Source: Epiperipatus broadwayi (lineage: Eukaryota > Onychophora > Udeonychophora > Euonychophora > Peripatidae). Taken from it: DNA of 64,000 bases. Below the pieces are notes generated by a model, which was given only the letters and a program-made list of their open reading frames with translations, had not been told where the DNA came from and searched no databases. The DNA lies in the NCBI GenBank assembly GCA_028023455.1, contig JAQFVV010000182.1, positions 1,488,001 to 1,552,000 on the forward strand, in the 5' to 3' direction. Of the stretch, positions 11,176-24,600 are shown one piece after another (the stretch's first letter is position 1; every line of letters starts with the position of its first letter). The position numbers and the translations under genes are program-made.

Positions 11176-12417
11176 GCAACAATAATAATTAAATAGTTAG
11201 TCACTTGAAGTGACATTTGGGATCTTAGCTCAGAGAGGGATAGGTTGAGCATCAAACAAAAAAATCTTTATTGAGATTATCAGTCTGCTACTAAACTAAA
11301 TCAGAAAGCAAAACTAATCAAATGGTTACATGTTTGAGCGATTATATGGTATTTAAAATCACGTTTTTAAAATTCTAAAGTCATCACTTACCACTACTAA
11401 AATCCATACAAGGTACGTTCAATGATTATATATATGTGCGTGTGTGTGTGTAATATTAAATTGTTAAAACTTTGATTAAAAAGCAACCCCTGCAATAATA
11501 AAATGAAGTAAATATTTTTATAGCAAATTAAGCATATATATATAACCACAGCTTTTAAAAACAAATAAATCGAAGTTATCTATAAATCTTATATTATTCC
11601 ATGTTATAGTTGATAATAAATAAGTAAAGGGCATATTGAATTGATAATAAACAATACTTATTTATATTTATTCTGCAGCACCTGAGCAAGACAATATAAA
11701 ATTAAATGCTATTTTGAAAAAATAATCTTTAATTCACATTAGTTCAATGTAATCGATTATTTTGAAGATTTTCAACCCACAGAGGATTAATTTAGAATTG
11801 AACTGTAAATAAACAAGCACAAATATATACTGAATACTGTACTGAATATTTATACTAAATCTGTTTTATTTGCATCTTAATAAGTGAAATAGAGAGATGG
11901 GATGCTAATGAAAAATTGTCATCGCGGTTACTAATTACAATAAAAAATAATTCTAACTACAATTTTTGCTTTTTAATTTATTTTAAAATCTTGAAAAACA
12001 GGAAATTTTAGTTTAATTTTATTATTTATAATTTTCACGCTTCAAATTAAATTTGCACAAATGGATCCATTAAACAAATTTGTGACTTTTTTTTTTTAAG
12101 ATTAAAAAATTATAAAAGGTACGAGCTTTTTTGTTTTTAATTTAATTTAATTGCAATTTAAACTTTTTTATACTCGTTAAATATAGCAGAAAAATTAAAT
12201 AAATTAATAATTTTTCACCATCTTGGTAATTTAATTTTTAATGATTTTAAAATGGTTTATTATAAACCATAGATGTATCGAAAAGATTTTTCAATGTCTT
12301 ATATGGTAGATTAACATAGTAAAATAGCATTAATTGTCTTCAATGAAAAAAATCTTTTTATACTGTTTGTGCAAATGTATAAGACAGCTTAACAATATTT
12401 TAAGCTATATGAAGGTT

Positions 12418-12812
12418 GGCTTGATAACAAATTGAGGTTATTGGTATTGTGCGTTCTTTGTTTAGATGTAGAATGTTTTCATGTATTTACATTTACAAAA
12501 CAATCTAGTTTTGAGTGTTATTAGCTTTATTATCTAAATAATATATGTTTTCACTCCAGTTTGAAAGTTAAAATTGACTATTTGTTAGTTTGCTTTTAAA
12601 AACATGTTATATTTGCCTGCTTAATTAGGTTTATTTAAACTTCTTTGAATTATAAATTTGAATCTTTTTTAGACAAGTGTCAACCTTTATTATCTATATA
12701 AACATATTAGATCTTTATCACAATAAAAAAAATTGCCTTGATAACAAACAGGTTGAGATTTTTGGTATTATTTGGTATTGTTTAGATGTGGACTGCCTTC
12801 ATGTATTTGATG
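12418..12812. repeat. Direct repeat pair, spacing about 319 bp
   Basis: The segments 12,418-12,500 and 12,737-12,812 share CTTGATAACAAA, TTGGTATT, TTTAGATGT and TTCATGTATTT in the same order and spacing. They may be two units of a decayed tandem repeat or two copies of an unknown element. Confidence 0.5.
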
Positions 12813-14134
12813 TTACACTTCTATAAAAGATGGTAAATAACACTTCACAAGGTCAGCATATGTAAAAATATAAATGACATCACTCTCACCATAAGAGAGG
12901 GTATTTAACTTTACATTTACAAATAGACTACCATTTATCCAAACAACACTGATTCAAAGATGTCTATTATCCTAAAAAAATTATGAGGTTAATTTATTGT
13001 TTTAGCTAAGGCTGTATAAAAATTTTGTTCTGACATAAATATAGAAATATTTTATATTATAAAGTTTTTATATTATTAATAATCAATTAATATATACAGT
13101 ATATGAAAAGTGTTTCTGTGTATGCAAACTATTGTACCTCTAGAGAATATGTATGTTAAAAACACACATATATTCTGTGTTACATATGTTATCACTTAAA
13201 AATATATGATTTTTTAAAGTGAGAATAGTAAAATAGAAATAAAAATATAATATTCTTTTATATTTATCATCTAACATAATACCACGATAGATGCTACACT
13301 ACATAAAATATAGTGAAGATCTAATATATTTTTATTTAAATTATAATTTTAAATATTCTTTTAAAGACTTTCTTTTTAAGAAATGCAAACTTTTAAAAAA
13401 TAAAAGTATTGCATCAACTTTTTCTTTTAAAATAAAAGAAAGTTTTTAGTATTAAAGAGCAGATAGGAAGAGAAGTCTAAAATAATAGTAGCAAGATTTA
13501 AAACTCAGCATCTCCTTTTTATAAATAATAAAATGTATAAAAGTAAGCAAATGTGAAATCAAACTAAAAAGTAAATTTGTAAATGAAAACTTTTACAAAT
13601 GCAATTAGTTAAAGATTGTGCTAAAAAGAAAATTATAACTCACAATTGAATTAATTAAAAAAAACATGTACACTATTTTATAGAGATAGTAGATAAATTT
13701 GATCAAAGGATTAGGATAACAAGAAATGTAAAATTAATTAAAAGACACACTTTAAGTAACAATCAAAATTAAAAATACGATAAGGAAATAAACAATGGGA
13801 GAGAAAAAAGTATAAAAGTTACATCTTGATTATTGTTCTTCAGTCGGGTCTGCAATCTGTAATTCATTCCACTCTTAAGTATGTAAATCAGTCAGGGTTG
13901 CTATCAGTGTTGTCACTATATAGTATGGTTCATATTATTCAATTTGGAGTCTAGCTATACAGAATGCAGATTCATAGTTTTGAAGAAAACAGTCATTACT
14001 GCTGTGGTCTGCATAATGCTCAAACCACATAAGCCATAGGAGTATTCGGCAAGGCTTCATGACCCAAGCCATCAACTATCCCATCTGAATCAACACCTGG
14101 AACCAATGCTGAAATTTGAAGTAGATGCTACTGC

Positions 14135-14138
<4 letters not shown>

Positions 14139-14184
<46 letters not shown>
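14139..14184. repeat. (TC)n microsatellite
   Basis: Uninterrupted TC dinucleotide tract of about 46 bp. Confidence 0.97.
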
Positions 14185-14187
<3 letters not shown>

Positions 14188-14539
14188 GTTTGACAGAAAT
14201 CTGAAAGCCAATTGGTTGGAAAATTCACACAAATGAAAACCTAGGTAAAAATACTTTTAAATAATAGTCTACAGAACTTTATATTGATTTTAAATGAACT
14301 TTAATTAATGAAGGACTATCATAATTTTAGCCTGAAAATAATCATTTGTATTTTTATGCTAATATTATATTGTATTATTTTATATTATATTAGATATGTG
14401 TGTGCATGAATAAATATTAATATTTGCTTAATTGTTATTTTGTCTATTTCTCTTTCTCTATCTCTTTCACTCTCTTGTCACTGTGTCACCAATAATTTAA
14501 ATGTATGATTATTTTTTATGTGTTAAATGAATGTGCTGG

Positions 14540-14935
14540 ACCGTGATTTAAGAGTAGGAGCTAGTCATGGGATATTTCAAGCACTGAATTGTGGGTCTAT
14601 CATCCAAAGCATGATGACTATATAACATATGGTAAGCTGGTTCCTGATATTGATCCTCAAAACAAATAAAATGCTTTGGATGGAAAAGGTTTGAATCCAT
14701 CAATGAAGAAGTGATGTAGCCTGGAAATGTGATCATAAGTATGCTTTGTATAGTCTCCATCTGGTTATAGGTACTGTTGGTGATTCATCTATCAATGGTA
14801 TTCTACTTCTCTGCCTGAAGGGCTGGTCCATTCCCATAGTAAAGTAAATATTAAAACTTTTATAAATTTTTAGATTCCAAAAATTATTATTAAGGAAGTT
14901 ATTATTATAGTTATAAAAGGTATTTAAACCCAATT
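14540..14935 (-). other. Coding-like segment, possible host exon(s)
   Basis: On the minus strand two frames overlap: 14,733-14,933 (contains MDQPFRQRSRIPLIDESPTV) and 14,548-14,760 (GYITSSLMDSNLFHPKHFIC, then a TAA after MTSSYS). Composition is balanced, unlike the K/N/I/F-rich chance frames elsewhere, and GC is locally higher. An acceptor-like TTTCCAG precedes the GYITSS segment. I recognise no family, and a different frame also looks protein-like (HISRLHHFFIDGFKPF). It could be a terminal exon, a processed fragment or an old element. Confidence 0.25.
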
Positions 14936-15693
14936 AAATAATATCCATCTTTTTATTCAGACTCAGTTCACTATAGATAATAAAATTAATGTTTATTTAA
15001 ATCTTTTGTAGTTTGATATTATAATGAAGGTTAGTGGTAATTGTTGAAATCCAAAAAATCACAAATTAAATAAAGTCCAGATTAATGACAATCTATCTCT
15101 ATTTTTTAACTACATATATATATAAATGAAAAATAATTAAAATCTACAATATCATAAAAACTATGTTAAAGGTAAAACTTCCTTTATATAACCAATGAAA
15201 GGCAAAGATTTTTTTAGTATTTCTCTATTGAAGATCAGTGAAAAAATAGTATTTACCAGACTCCCATACAACTTTGTGGCTTTTTTGTTTGTTTCTGAAA
15301 ACTAAGCTTGTTTGAATCTGAAAAATCTTGCAAATTTAATATTGATTCAAATTCTAGGTCACAAATCATAGCAAGTAGTTGTATTAACAACAATTTCATA
15401 ATACCTTCCATTATTTCAAATATATACAGATATATGTACAAGCATGACAATACTATAGATGAAGTGTTTTCAGTTTTTCTGCAAACATAAGTATATTTTA
15501 AGGCATATAGTATAATATAAATATACAGTGAAGCCATGATATCTGCTATTGTTGATAAACTTTATTAGTATAGAATATATATTGTTTATTCAATTGCAGG
15601 TGTACAGTATTTTTCAACATATATATGTATATTAAGTGTAATAATGCTTAAGGCTAAGTGGGTTTATAAGTAAACATTAAAAACCAGTCATCC
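14936..15693. other. AT-rich sequence
   Basis: Contains overlapping chance frames on both strands near 15,250-15,540 with no recognisable motif. Confidence 0.5.
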
Positions 15694-15807
15694 TTAGACA
15701 ATCTCAATATCAATAATAATCAACAATTTCCAAACTTATTGTTAAAAAGTGGTTGGCTTGACAACAGTTTGGAAATTGTTGATTGTTATTGATATTGGGA
15801 TTGTCTA
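15694..15807. repeat. Short foldback (MITE-like) element
   Basis: Arms of about 42 bp: TTAGACAATCTCAATATCAA on the left and its near-perfect inverse ending GGGATTGTCTAA on the right, with a loop of about 30 bp. It ends directly beside the CAGACATCC terminus of the hAT element, so it may be part of that element's flank. Confidence 0.65.
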
Positions 15808-15810
15808 AGT

Positions 15811-17690
15811 CAGACATCCTCAACCTTTTTCTTTCTTGGGTCATATATATTTGTGTGCTACATCAAGCAGACCACAACATGCTACATAAGTGATTGGCAA
15901 CCAATTGATGTCACATGAAAAAATGCCTGACTTCTCAATTCATGCATGCCACAGGTTGTAGATCACTTTACTATATCTAAGAGTTAACATATTAATCAAA
16001 TACAAGCACTTTTATTTGATATAAACATTTATTTAAATATTAATGTGATATTTGATATTGAGATCAACTTTTAAAAATTTAATATATCATCAAGGTATGA
16101 ATCAGTAAGTCTGTTTCTATATACAATCTTCACATATTCCTTTTTGAATAAGATGATTCACAAAAATATATTGATGCGAACAACGTGAGCAACATTTGTG
16201 TATACTTTTTGACAGTTTTATATTTTTCAGGCATTAATTTCCAAAATTCCATATACTCCTTCCTTTTTTCTTTAAAAATGGCTTCCACATTTATATCATT
16301 TTTAAATTCAACAGATTTGTCGAATAGCTTAACATAAACCTGTCCGATGAAGCTAATTGTGTAATAGTTGATATTTCTAAGTACCAGGGATTTTCTATAA
16401 GTAAGAGACAATTCTTAATATTTCTTAAATCTTGAAATCTATTTTTAAATTATTTCAATAAGGTAGCTAAATAATTTGAAATAATTATTATAAGTTTCTG
16501 AGCAAATGTCATTACCACCTTGCTTAGCATTTGTCAATATTGGAAAATGATATAGCATTTCATTATATATCTCTTGGTAGTAAATATTTAGTTTTTTTTC
16601 AAATGCAAATACTTTATTTGCCATTTGTGAAATAATTTTATTTTTGCCTTGCAAACTAATATTAAGATCACAAAGTTTTTCTGTGATGACACATAAAAAA
16701 ACTAAAAGACACCACCATCCATCACTGTCAAGCTCATTATAAACTTTATTGTTTTCTTGTAAGAATGAAATAATTTCATGACACAATAAAAAGTGATTCC
16801 AAACTTTACCTCTGCTTAGCCATTGCATCAAAATATGCAAAAGTACATTACCATAATTACTATTTATTTCTTCCAAAAGATTTTTAAATTTTCTGTGGTT
16901 TAATTCTCAGGCTGGAATATAATTTGCAATGTCTTTTGACAGCTTTCATCACATCTATTTCTTTAATGGATATATGTGCCCCCAAGTATTCTTGGTGAAT
17001 TAAACAATGAAATGATAAGAGAATTGTTAGATTGTATTTCTTTTTTAATAGGGAAACAAATCCCTTTTCAGATCCAATCATTGAAGGACATCCATCAGTA
17101 CACACACAAAACAATTTTTTTATTTCAATATTATTATTCTCCAGAAAAGTACAAATACTATTGAGAAAATCATTATCTCTAGTTAGATCCTTCATAGGAA
17201 AAAATTCCAAAAAATCTTCATAAACTGAATTTTGTTCTGTACAGTGTCTGACAAAAATAGCACATTGTGATGTTGCTGAAATGTTGGTGCTAGAATCAAC
17301 ATCCAAACTAAAATATTTGCAGTTTTTCAAATCTATTATAATATCAAAAACGTTTTGCAATATCTTCAATACATCTAATGCAGATAGAATCTAACTGTTG
17401 TAATTTTTTAATTTGTAATATTTGACCTTTATTATTAAATTTATAAAAATAATATATTCAAAGCATTTATGAAACATTCTTTCACAACTTCAGCATCCAA
17501 AATGGTGTCATATTTTTGCGAAGTATATAACAAATTTCATATGATTCTCATGTCACCAGTGCTTCCTGGGAGATTGCCACTGACATAACATTTTGTTGCT
17601 GTTGCAATGGTTTCTTAAAAAAAGCTAATTTTTCACTTATTTATCAGTCATATTCTCTCAAATGAAAAACTTCCTTTTTTTTTTTGCAGA
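15811..17690 (-). mobile_element. hAT transposon remnant (ZBED/GTF2IRD2-type)
   Basis: The low-coordinate end starts CAGACATCCTCAACCTTTTT, a typical hAT terminus. The transposase remnant (about 16,130-17,660) follows on the minus strand. The other terminus was not found: a mariner tail begins near 17,685. The BED zinc finger expected at the N terminus is absent. Confidence 0.75.
16130..17660 (-). pseudogene. hAT-family transposase pseudogene
   Basis: Read on the minus strand, a decayed N-terminal part (SQEALVTESYEICYILRK after skipping a stop) leads to FSLDVDSSTNIS with the first catalytic aspartate (about 17,295-17,335). Next come FCVCTDGCPSMIGSEKGFV (second aspartate, about 17,060-17,120), SFHCLIHQEYLGA, then GNVLLHILMQWLSRGKVWNH and LNISLQGKNKIISQMANKVF. 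It ends with FWKLMPEKYKTVKKY and the dimerisation motif FASIYFCESSYS. This order matches ZBED5/GTF2IRD2-like transposases. Frameshifts near 16,880 and 16,420 and several stops make it a pseudogene. MQWLSRG stands where family members usually have an arginine before the tryptophan. Confidence 0.88.
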
Positions 17691-17900
17691 CTTGGAAGTG
17701 GTGGGGAAAAAATGACTGCAGGCATTAAAAGGGATCACTGTGCAAATGTTTCTAGATTATTTTGAAAATGAAAAAGATGTTTTGACTAGCGTATTGCATC
17801 AAATGGACAGTAAATTGAAAGAGATTAAATTTATAACAATAAATAAATAATTTTTATTATAAAATTTCAGTTACTTTTGGGTGCCCCTCATATGTAGCAT
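17685..17900 (+). mobile_element. Mariner-like transposon, 3' end only
   Basis: One frame reads ALKGITVQMFLDYFENEKDV and ends with a short basic tail, matching the very C terminus of the mariner family also seen at 7.8-8.3 kb. The following AT-rich stretch and TTTTGGGTGCCCCTCATA resemble the conserved 3' end of that family. Only the tail is present, and it abuts the hAT remnant. Confidence 0.6.
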
Positions 17901-19160
17901 ATTTCAAGCTCAAAACTCAAGGCTTGGGTAATTGTCACAATAAGTTTAAGTAAAGAAGTATTCCTCTCATATTTAAACAAAAATATTTACACTCAGAATA
18001 TATTTCTAATACTAAAGTGATTCAAAAATGAAAATATTTTAATTTACAAATAAATTTTATTAATTATTTAGGTGTCTTGGCACCTTTGCAATTAAAGCAC
18101 TTAGTGCTCCACACAACCTGCATACCAGCATGTGGTGGCCTTGGTCAGTGGCCCAATCCATATACTAAAATCCTTGTTGATTCTAATGTGTTTCTATGGT
18201 TTTATATCCTCAGATAGTCTTAGCATCAAACAATAATAGCAAAAATTTATATAAATTGTAAGATAATTTGATTTATGTTTAGATTAGCTGGAGGGGGGAG
18301 GGGTGTAAACTTAGCATTATGTTTGTATATATCATTTATATTGCAGATAAAAAAATTTCGAATAAAAAAATAAATAAAGTAGAAATTTATTCATTTAACA
18401 TGTGTGCATTTGAATAAACAAATATATGTGTATATATATACAACAAATTGAGATTATCTAAAATTGATGCTAATGGAAAATAGATTTTAAAAAAGAAAAT
18501 TAATATTTAATTTTTTAAAAAAATACCCACACAGAATTAAAATTGTAACATTTAATCTTATTCAGTATAAAAGATTCGGTGATTCAATATAAACATTTTT
18601 TTATTAGTAGTAATAAATGATATGGGCCGATTAGTATAATGTAATCATCTACCCTGAGCACAATAAGTGTTCAATAATCTAAATCTACATTGTATTTTAA
18701 TATAAAAATATTAACAGTGTACTGCTTGATTATGGCAGTAGAAACTGTGCAAATTTTCTGATTTTGGACTGGAAACTATGTGGATGTTAATAAACAGATT
18801 ATAAAACTGTCTAATTCATATACGATTGCTATTTAACTATGTTCTAGCTAAACCCAAAAACTTTACCAAATCTAGCTAATAAAAATTCTCTGTAACAAAT
18901 AACTAGAAATCTTATTAATATTTGATTCTTCTGGCAAATGTCTAGATGCTGATGACAGTAGTATATAACAGCATGACCATTAATGTGATGCCACCGAATT
19001 GACAGTATGAACTATCAAAATTTATTTTATTTTTATTTTTATAAAAAATACTCAAGATGTAAAAAAGGTTTTATATATATAAAAATCATGATTCATTTAA
19101 ATTATTAGATATCGAATTACGTTCTAAAGTAGAAATACTAATATTTATGGAGTAGCCTTA
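17901..19160. other. AT-rich sequence
   Basis: No coding signal. A less AT-rich patch at 18,060-18,230 contains short internal inverted repeats (for example CAGCATGTGGTGG) and may be an old transposon fragment. A tRNA-like patch near 18,625-18,700 was too degenerate to call. Confidence 0.45.
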
Positions 19161-19164
19161 AAAC

Positions 19165-19520
19165 ACAAAAATAATATGTCTAAAATCTGCCTTAGTAGTG
19201 CTCTCCAATGCAATGCTAGAAACTTTGTACATAAAATCACTATCTAGTGCCTGCTTACTCATAGATTATTCCTAGACTAGTTTCTAACTTGTGGCTTTCA
19301 CCAATGATGAGCTTGGATCTGAGAGCACTGCACCTAGATTTTTGCCTGATGGAAAGTTGCATTTGATCCAAAAAATGTAGGCACAATGCTCTCAGATCCA
19401 AGAATTCTTACTGGTGAAGACCACAAGCTAGAAAGTAGTTTGAGGATATTGGATAACTAGGCATTAGATAGGGTTTTATATACAAACTTTCTGGCATCCA
19501 CTGATAGTTCTAGTTAGAAT
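19165..19520. mobile_element. Hairpin retroposon family, copy 5 (old, longest centre)
   Basis: Diverged inverted arms contain the family's internal blocks: ATAAAATCACTATCTAGTGC, CTAGACTAGTTTCTAACTTG and CTTGGATCTGAGAGCACTGC on the left, with the inverse blocks CTCTCAGATCCAAG, GAGGATATTGGATAAC and TTTCTGGCATCCACTGAT on the right. The centre (GCACCTAGATTTTT... ...AAAAAATGTAGGCAC) is present here but missing or reduced in copies 1-4, so this is the fullest palindrome. The terminal AGGCAAAACTC blocks are decayed and no target duplication could be seen. Confidence 0.65.
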
Positions 19521-19754
19521 AATATGAAATCTAGTTAATTCTAGTTATAAGTTATATCATACCTAGCTTTAACATTTTATCTGAGATTGACATTCATAGT
19601 ATCATCATTTATTATTTCCTTTATACACTATACTGAAAAATAATATAGAAAAATATAATAAAAAATCGTAATCAAAAAGCAATTTTTTAGTTCCAATGGT
19701 AACTGCTTGGCAGCATAATCCAATAATTATTATACCTTCTGAATTACCCAGGTT

Positions 19755-21190
19755 CTAAAATAAAATGAGATGTGCAATTAAATTTATAAAGAAGAGGAAA
19801 AGTCCAGGTAATGATGGAATTATAATCAATATCTTAAAAGAACCAGGTGACAAAATAGAAAATTTTTTGATAAAGTTATATACCAAATATCTAAATGATA
19901 AAGATATGCAGATGATTGGAAGAATGCAGTATTAATATTAATAGTTAGAAAAGATAGTAAAGAAGATATCAGAAATTACAGACCTATCAATCTTTTATCA
20001 ATTCTATACAAATTTTTTTACTAAAATAATTACAACTTGTTTACAGCAAACTTTGGATTTTAACCAATCAAAAGAACAAACTGGATTTAGAAGTGGTTTT
20101 AGCACAGTGGATTATATCCTAGTATTAAGGGAAGCTATAGAAATGAGTATGAGTTGCCATTACACTTTGGATTTGTAGACTATAAAAAGGCATTTGATTC
20201 TATAAGCAATTTTTTGGTGATTAAAGCATTGGATCATCAAGGTATAGACATAGGATACTGTCATATTGTGAAGAATATTTATAATAGCAACAATTAGATT
20301 ATATAATGATATTAAAAAGATTAATATTGAGAAAGGTGTATGACAGGGTGACTCTATATCTCCAAAATTTATTACAGCAATTTTGCAAGAAGTATTTTGT
20401 GAATTAAAATGAGAAGCTAAGGGAGTAAAAGTAAATGGAGATTATTTAAATCATCTTGATTTTATAGATGATATAATTGTTTTTGCAAATAATGCCTTAG
20501 AGCTTTAGGAAATGTTGCAAGAGTTATCAGATAAAAGTAAAAAAGTAGGATTAAAGATAAATATTAAAATTACTAGAGTAATGGTCAATGGATTTTTTCA
20601 AAAGAAAAAATTAAAGATTGATAGTGATGAATTAGAAGAATTTGTAACTATGATTACCTTGGTCAGATTATTATCACAGGTAAAATGATGGATGAAATTA
20701 ATATAGAATTAAACTTGACTGGAGTGCTTTTAGTAGAGATAACTAACTATTAAAAGAAAATATGCCTATGTGTTTGAAAAGGAAAGTTTTTAATAAATGT
20801 GTTTTATTAGTTGGTACTTGTGGATCTGAGAGTTGGGTACTTATTAAAAGAACAATACAGTAACTTCAGATCACTCAAAGAAGTATAGAGAGATGTATGT
20901 TAGGAGTAACAAAAAGGGATCGAAAATGAAATACATGGGTGAGAGAAAAAAATGGGGATTACTGACATCATTAAAAGAATTAAGAGACTAAAGTGGAGTT
21001 GGGCTGGACATATTTCTAAAAGAAATGATAATAGATGGACAGTTGAAATCTTAAATTGGATTCCAAGAGATTGATGAAATAAGGAAGAATGCTTGTGTGA
21101 TATGGAGAAGAGCGACTAAAGATCAGAGTAGATAGCTGAACTTGGTGAGACCTTCATGTTGCAGTGAATTTACACTATTTGAAAATGATG
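19755..21190 (+). mobile_element. LINE B copy 2 (RTE-like), 5'-truncated
   Basis: A decayed copy of the element at 49.76-52.75 kb. It starts within the RT fingers (KKRKSPGNDGIIINILKE) and contains motif A FVDYKKAFDSISN (about 20,175-20,213, one stop upstream), GDSISPKFITAILQEVF (about 20,350-20,400), and the catalytic block HLDFIDDIIVFANN (20,453-20,495). The C-terminal IKRLRDXSGVGLDIFLKEMI region and GHI.R.DNRWTVEILN follow. It ends in a run of GATGATGAAGATGATT (about 21,185-21,202), the short GAT-type tail of RTE elements. Many stops are present. It keeps the catalytic block that the longer copy has lost. Confidence 0.8.
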
Positions 21191-21619
21191 ATGAAGATGA
21201 TTATTACCTTGTACTGAAAAATATATTTTAGTATGAACTGTAGTCAATTTAGTTGATGAATTTTTGCAAAGTTTGGTCTCCTAAAGAAATGGCCTAAAAA
21301 ATTTGAATTCCATCATTAAATAGCACATGGTTTTTTATTTAGATAATTAAACAAGTTGGATTTTTAAATGTATATTGTAGATTTTTTGTGTGTGACAATG
21401 TATAATTATAAAACACATGAAAGTTAGGAAATATAAATGTTAAATATAAACTAGGCTTTACACCATTAATGTTTCCAAAAAAATTTATGCACTTTGAAAT
21501 CATTAAGAGATAATTAATGAGGTAGAAAACAAAAGTCAGACTTTTTTTAAATATAAAGTAAAATAAAGACTTTTGAATTAGGATTCGTTTCACTAAAGGG
21601 TGCTTAATAACAATTAAAA

Positions 21620-24600
21620 CAAGGGTGGAACTACATTAAAAGAAGAAATGTAAGGGAAAGAGAAATAGTTTTACTAGATGATGAGGAAGTAAAGTGTAGC
21701 TCTAGAGAAGAATTAGAGACAATCTTAAATAAGTATAAAATGGATATAGAAAAGATGTTAGATGTGAAGGTCATATTGTCAAACATAAAAGCATATAGTA
21801 ATGGAAATAAGATATTTAGATGGATGGACAGTGAAGATGGCAATGGATTTAGGCATAGGACAAAATTAAATCTATTATTGTGTTTTAATAAGATGGGTCA
21901 GAAGAGATCAGTGTTATATAAAGTTTTCACAAAATGGATGGAAGAAAATAATATAATGTAAGAAATGCAAGAAGATTTTTAATCAGATAGGCATATAGGA
22001 GAATGTTTATTTTTAGTTCCACAACTTATAGATATGAGTAGAAATATAGGTAGACAATTATATATGGTTTTTATAGATGCAGAGAAAGCATTTGATAGAG
22101 TAAATAGAAATAGATTATGGGTAAGTTTAATAAATTTTAAAAAAGGATAGAACTGTAGTGGATATCATTAAGAAATTTTATAAAAATAATTACTACACAT
22201 ATCAATTAGGGAATATAAATCCAGTTAAAGTTAAAAATGGGGTAGGACTAAGGCAAGGTTGCCTTATGCCACTTACTTTATTTTTGTTGTATTTGTGAGA
22301 AATTGGGAAAGTAATAGAAAGACTAGGAAGAGAAGTAAAGATACCATTAATAGACAGCAAGGGAGTGTATACATTATCGGGTATTTTATTTGTGGATGAT
22401 GTCTTCTTGTACATAGAAAAAAGGAAAGATGAAAGTTATGGAGAGGACATGTGCAAGGGTGGATAAAGAGATGGGGATTAAATTTAGTGAGCAAAAATCA
22501 AAATTAATGATGACTAATACTGAAGAAAGAGAGGACAAAGAATTTTTAAGGAGGATAGAAAGTTAAATGTGGTGGATAGGTAGGTTCTAGTCGACTAGCC
22601 ACCACATGCCACTTGATGGCTCTGTTGCTAGTCAAAAACCAATAGATATAACATTACCAGACTGATTTACAATTTTGTTATTTATTCAAAAACAAATAAA
22701 TATAATGCTTTCACCTATTTCTTTTTTTTTTATAGGGATTTATATTTATTTTTCTTTAAACATTTTTTTTTAAAAAGTGCATTTACTTTTTTTTTTTGGG
22801 GGGGGGGCTTTGTTTCTAAATTACATTTTTTAATTACATTATACATGGCAGTGCATAGCGCTAGAATGTGCAGGGAGGGGGACTGATGGTTTTGACAATT
22901 CAAAGGATTGGCCAAAACATGCACTACTCTGATCAAACAAATATATATATATATTAGAAACATTCCGCGATGACATTTTGAAAACTATTTTTAAGAAATT
23001 TATGAAATAACATTATTTAATAAAATGTAAGAATTCCATTTTAAAATTACCATCTGATCAAACCAAGCTTATGCTTTTAAAAAAATGACAAACCACAGCC
23101 GTTTTAGTCTTATAGCTGTTCTTGTGCAAAATTCCTTTTTCACGTGAATTTTGTAAAATGGTGCTGGGATGTACACTTTTGCAATTCATTTCACCTTAAA
23201 AAGATGTGTACAGAAGCATGGCGATGGGCTTACAATTATTACTATCTGAAACTACATCGGGTCATGTGAAAAATCATTACTTCAAATACACATGAAAAGA
23301 GTTATGGCCACTTGAATTCTATACACTCTCACATTATACCATAGCAATCTGTGAAGTGTGCACAATTTGAAAAGTACAATGAAACTCAAAAGCAGGCCAT
23401 AATATTTGTGTGCAATCCCATCAAGGGCTGTTTTACAGCTAATATGAACAGAACTGTTCTATAGGCCACATAAATGGCATATTTCTGTGCTTTTGCATGG
23501 AATCAGTGACATCAAGCAGTGTGCAGTGGCTAATTGATGAATAACCATAGGTATACCAATTTAGGAATCATCTTAAGAAATCAGAGAAATTTCTTGGATG
23601 AATAGGAGAAAAAATTGATAAATGAAGCAAAGAAAAGAAACGAACTGTTTTATATAATAAATATGATGTAGCTAGAAGGGAGTGGCAGTAGCAAGATTGA
23701 TATATGATAATGATGTGTTATGTGTTAGTAAAGGAGTGTTAGATTACTTAGAAAAAGTATAAAGAGAAGTAGGAAGATATGTATTGGATGCAGGTATGTG
23801 AATGGCAAAGGGGATAATTCTAGGAGCAATGGGATGGTCAAGTTTTTATATGAGAGATGCAAAAAGCAAAATAAAAGTGTTCAGTAGATTATAATTTATG
23901 GATAATAAGAGAATAATTAAAATAGTATTTAATTGGGTTATGAGTAAATGGTAGGCAGCAATATGGGTGAGAAAGGTAACATGGTATGCAGAAGGTTTGG
24001 ATAAAGAATTTATGTCAGTATACTTATACAAAAGATGCAATGATTGTGTTAGGATAATTGTTCGTGTTTATAGTGGCACAGAATGGGGTAGAAGAATAGA
24101 TGCATTAATAAAGAATATGGATTTGGATAGTATGGAGATTAAAAAGAGTTTACATATATATAGAAGTAAACAGAATATTGGATGTGAGTTAATTTATGAT
24201 AATAGCAAGGAAAATAGTTTACTGTTTAAGGCTTGAACAGGATCTTTAATAGCAAGGGAATATGCACATAAATGGATAAATATGGCTGAGTTAGTCTGCA
24301 ACTTACATAAGGAATCCATAGAAAATATTAGGCATCTGTTAATTGAATGTAAATGTCTGCAAGCAGAAAGGTGCAAATAATGAAGTTGTGTGAGATTAAA
24401 TATAAACCAAATAATTATACAAAAAGTATGTTCTTGGTTTTTATGCTGAATTTGGGAAAAGTTAAGGGGAATTTAGATATAAAGGCCATGGAATTGATGA
24501 AAATTATGTTCTGGAAATGGGATGGAGCAGGATAGAAAAGAATATGGGGAAAATGTAGGGTAGAGAATGAAACGGGAAGATAAAGTGACTAACATGTTTC

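Larger units (their letters stand above)
9321..14138. other. Long AT-rich stretch without genes
   Basis: Nearly 5 kb of very AT-rich DNA. It holds one likely old SINE (11,069-11,175), a short GT run near 11,441-11,451 and a direct-repeat pair (12,418-12,812), listed separately. The stretch 13,840-14,138 is less AT-rich and may be another old repeat, because it ends in a (TC)n tract. No exon-like frames were seen. Confidence 0.5.
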
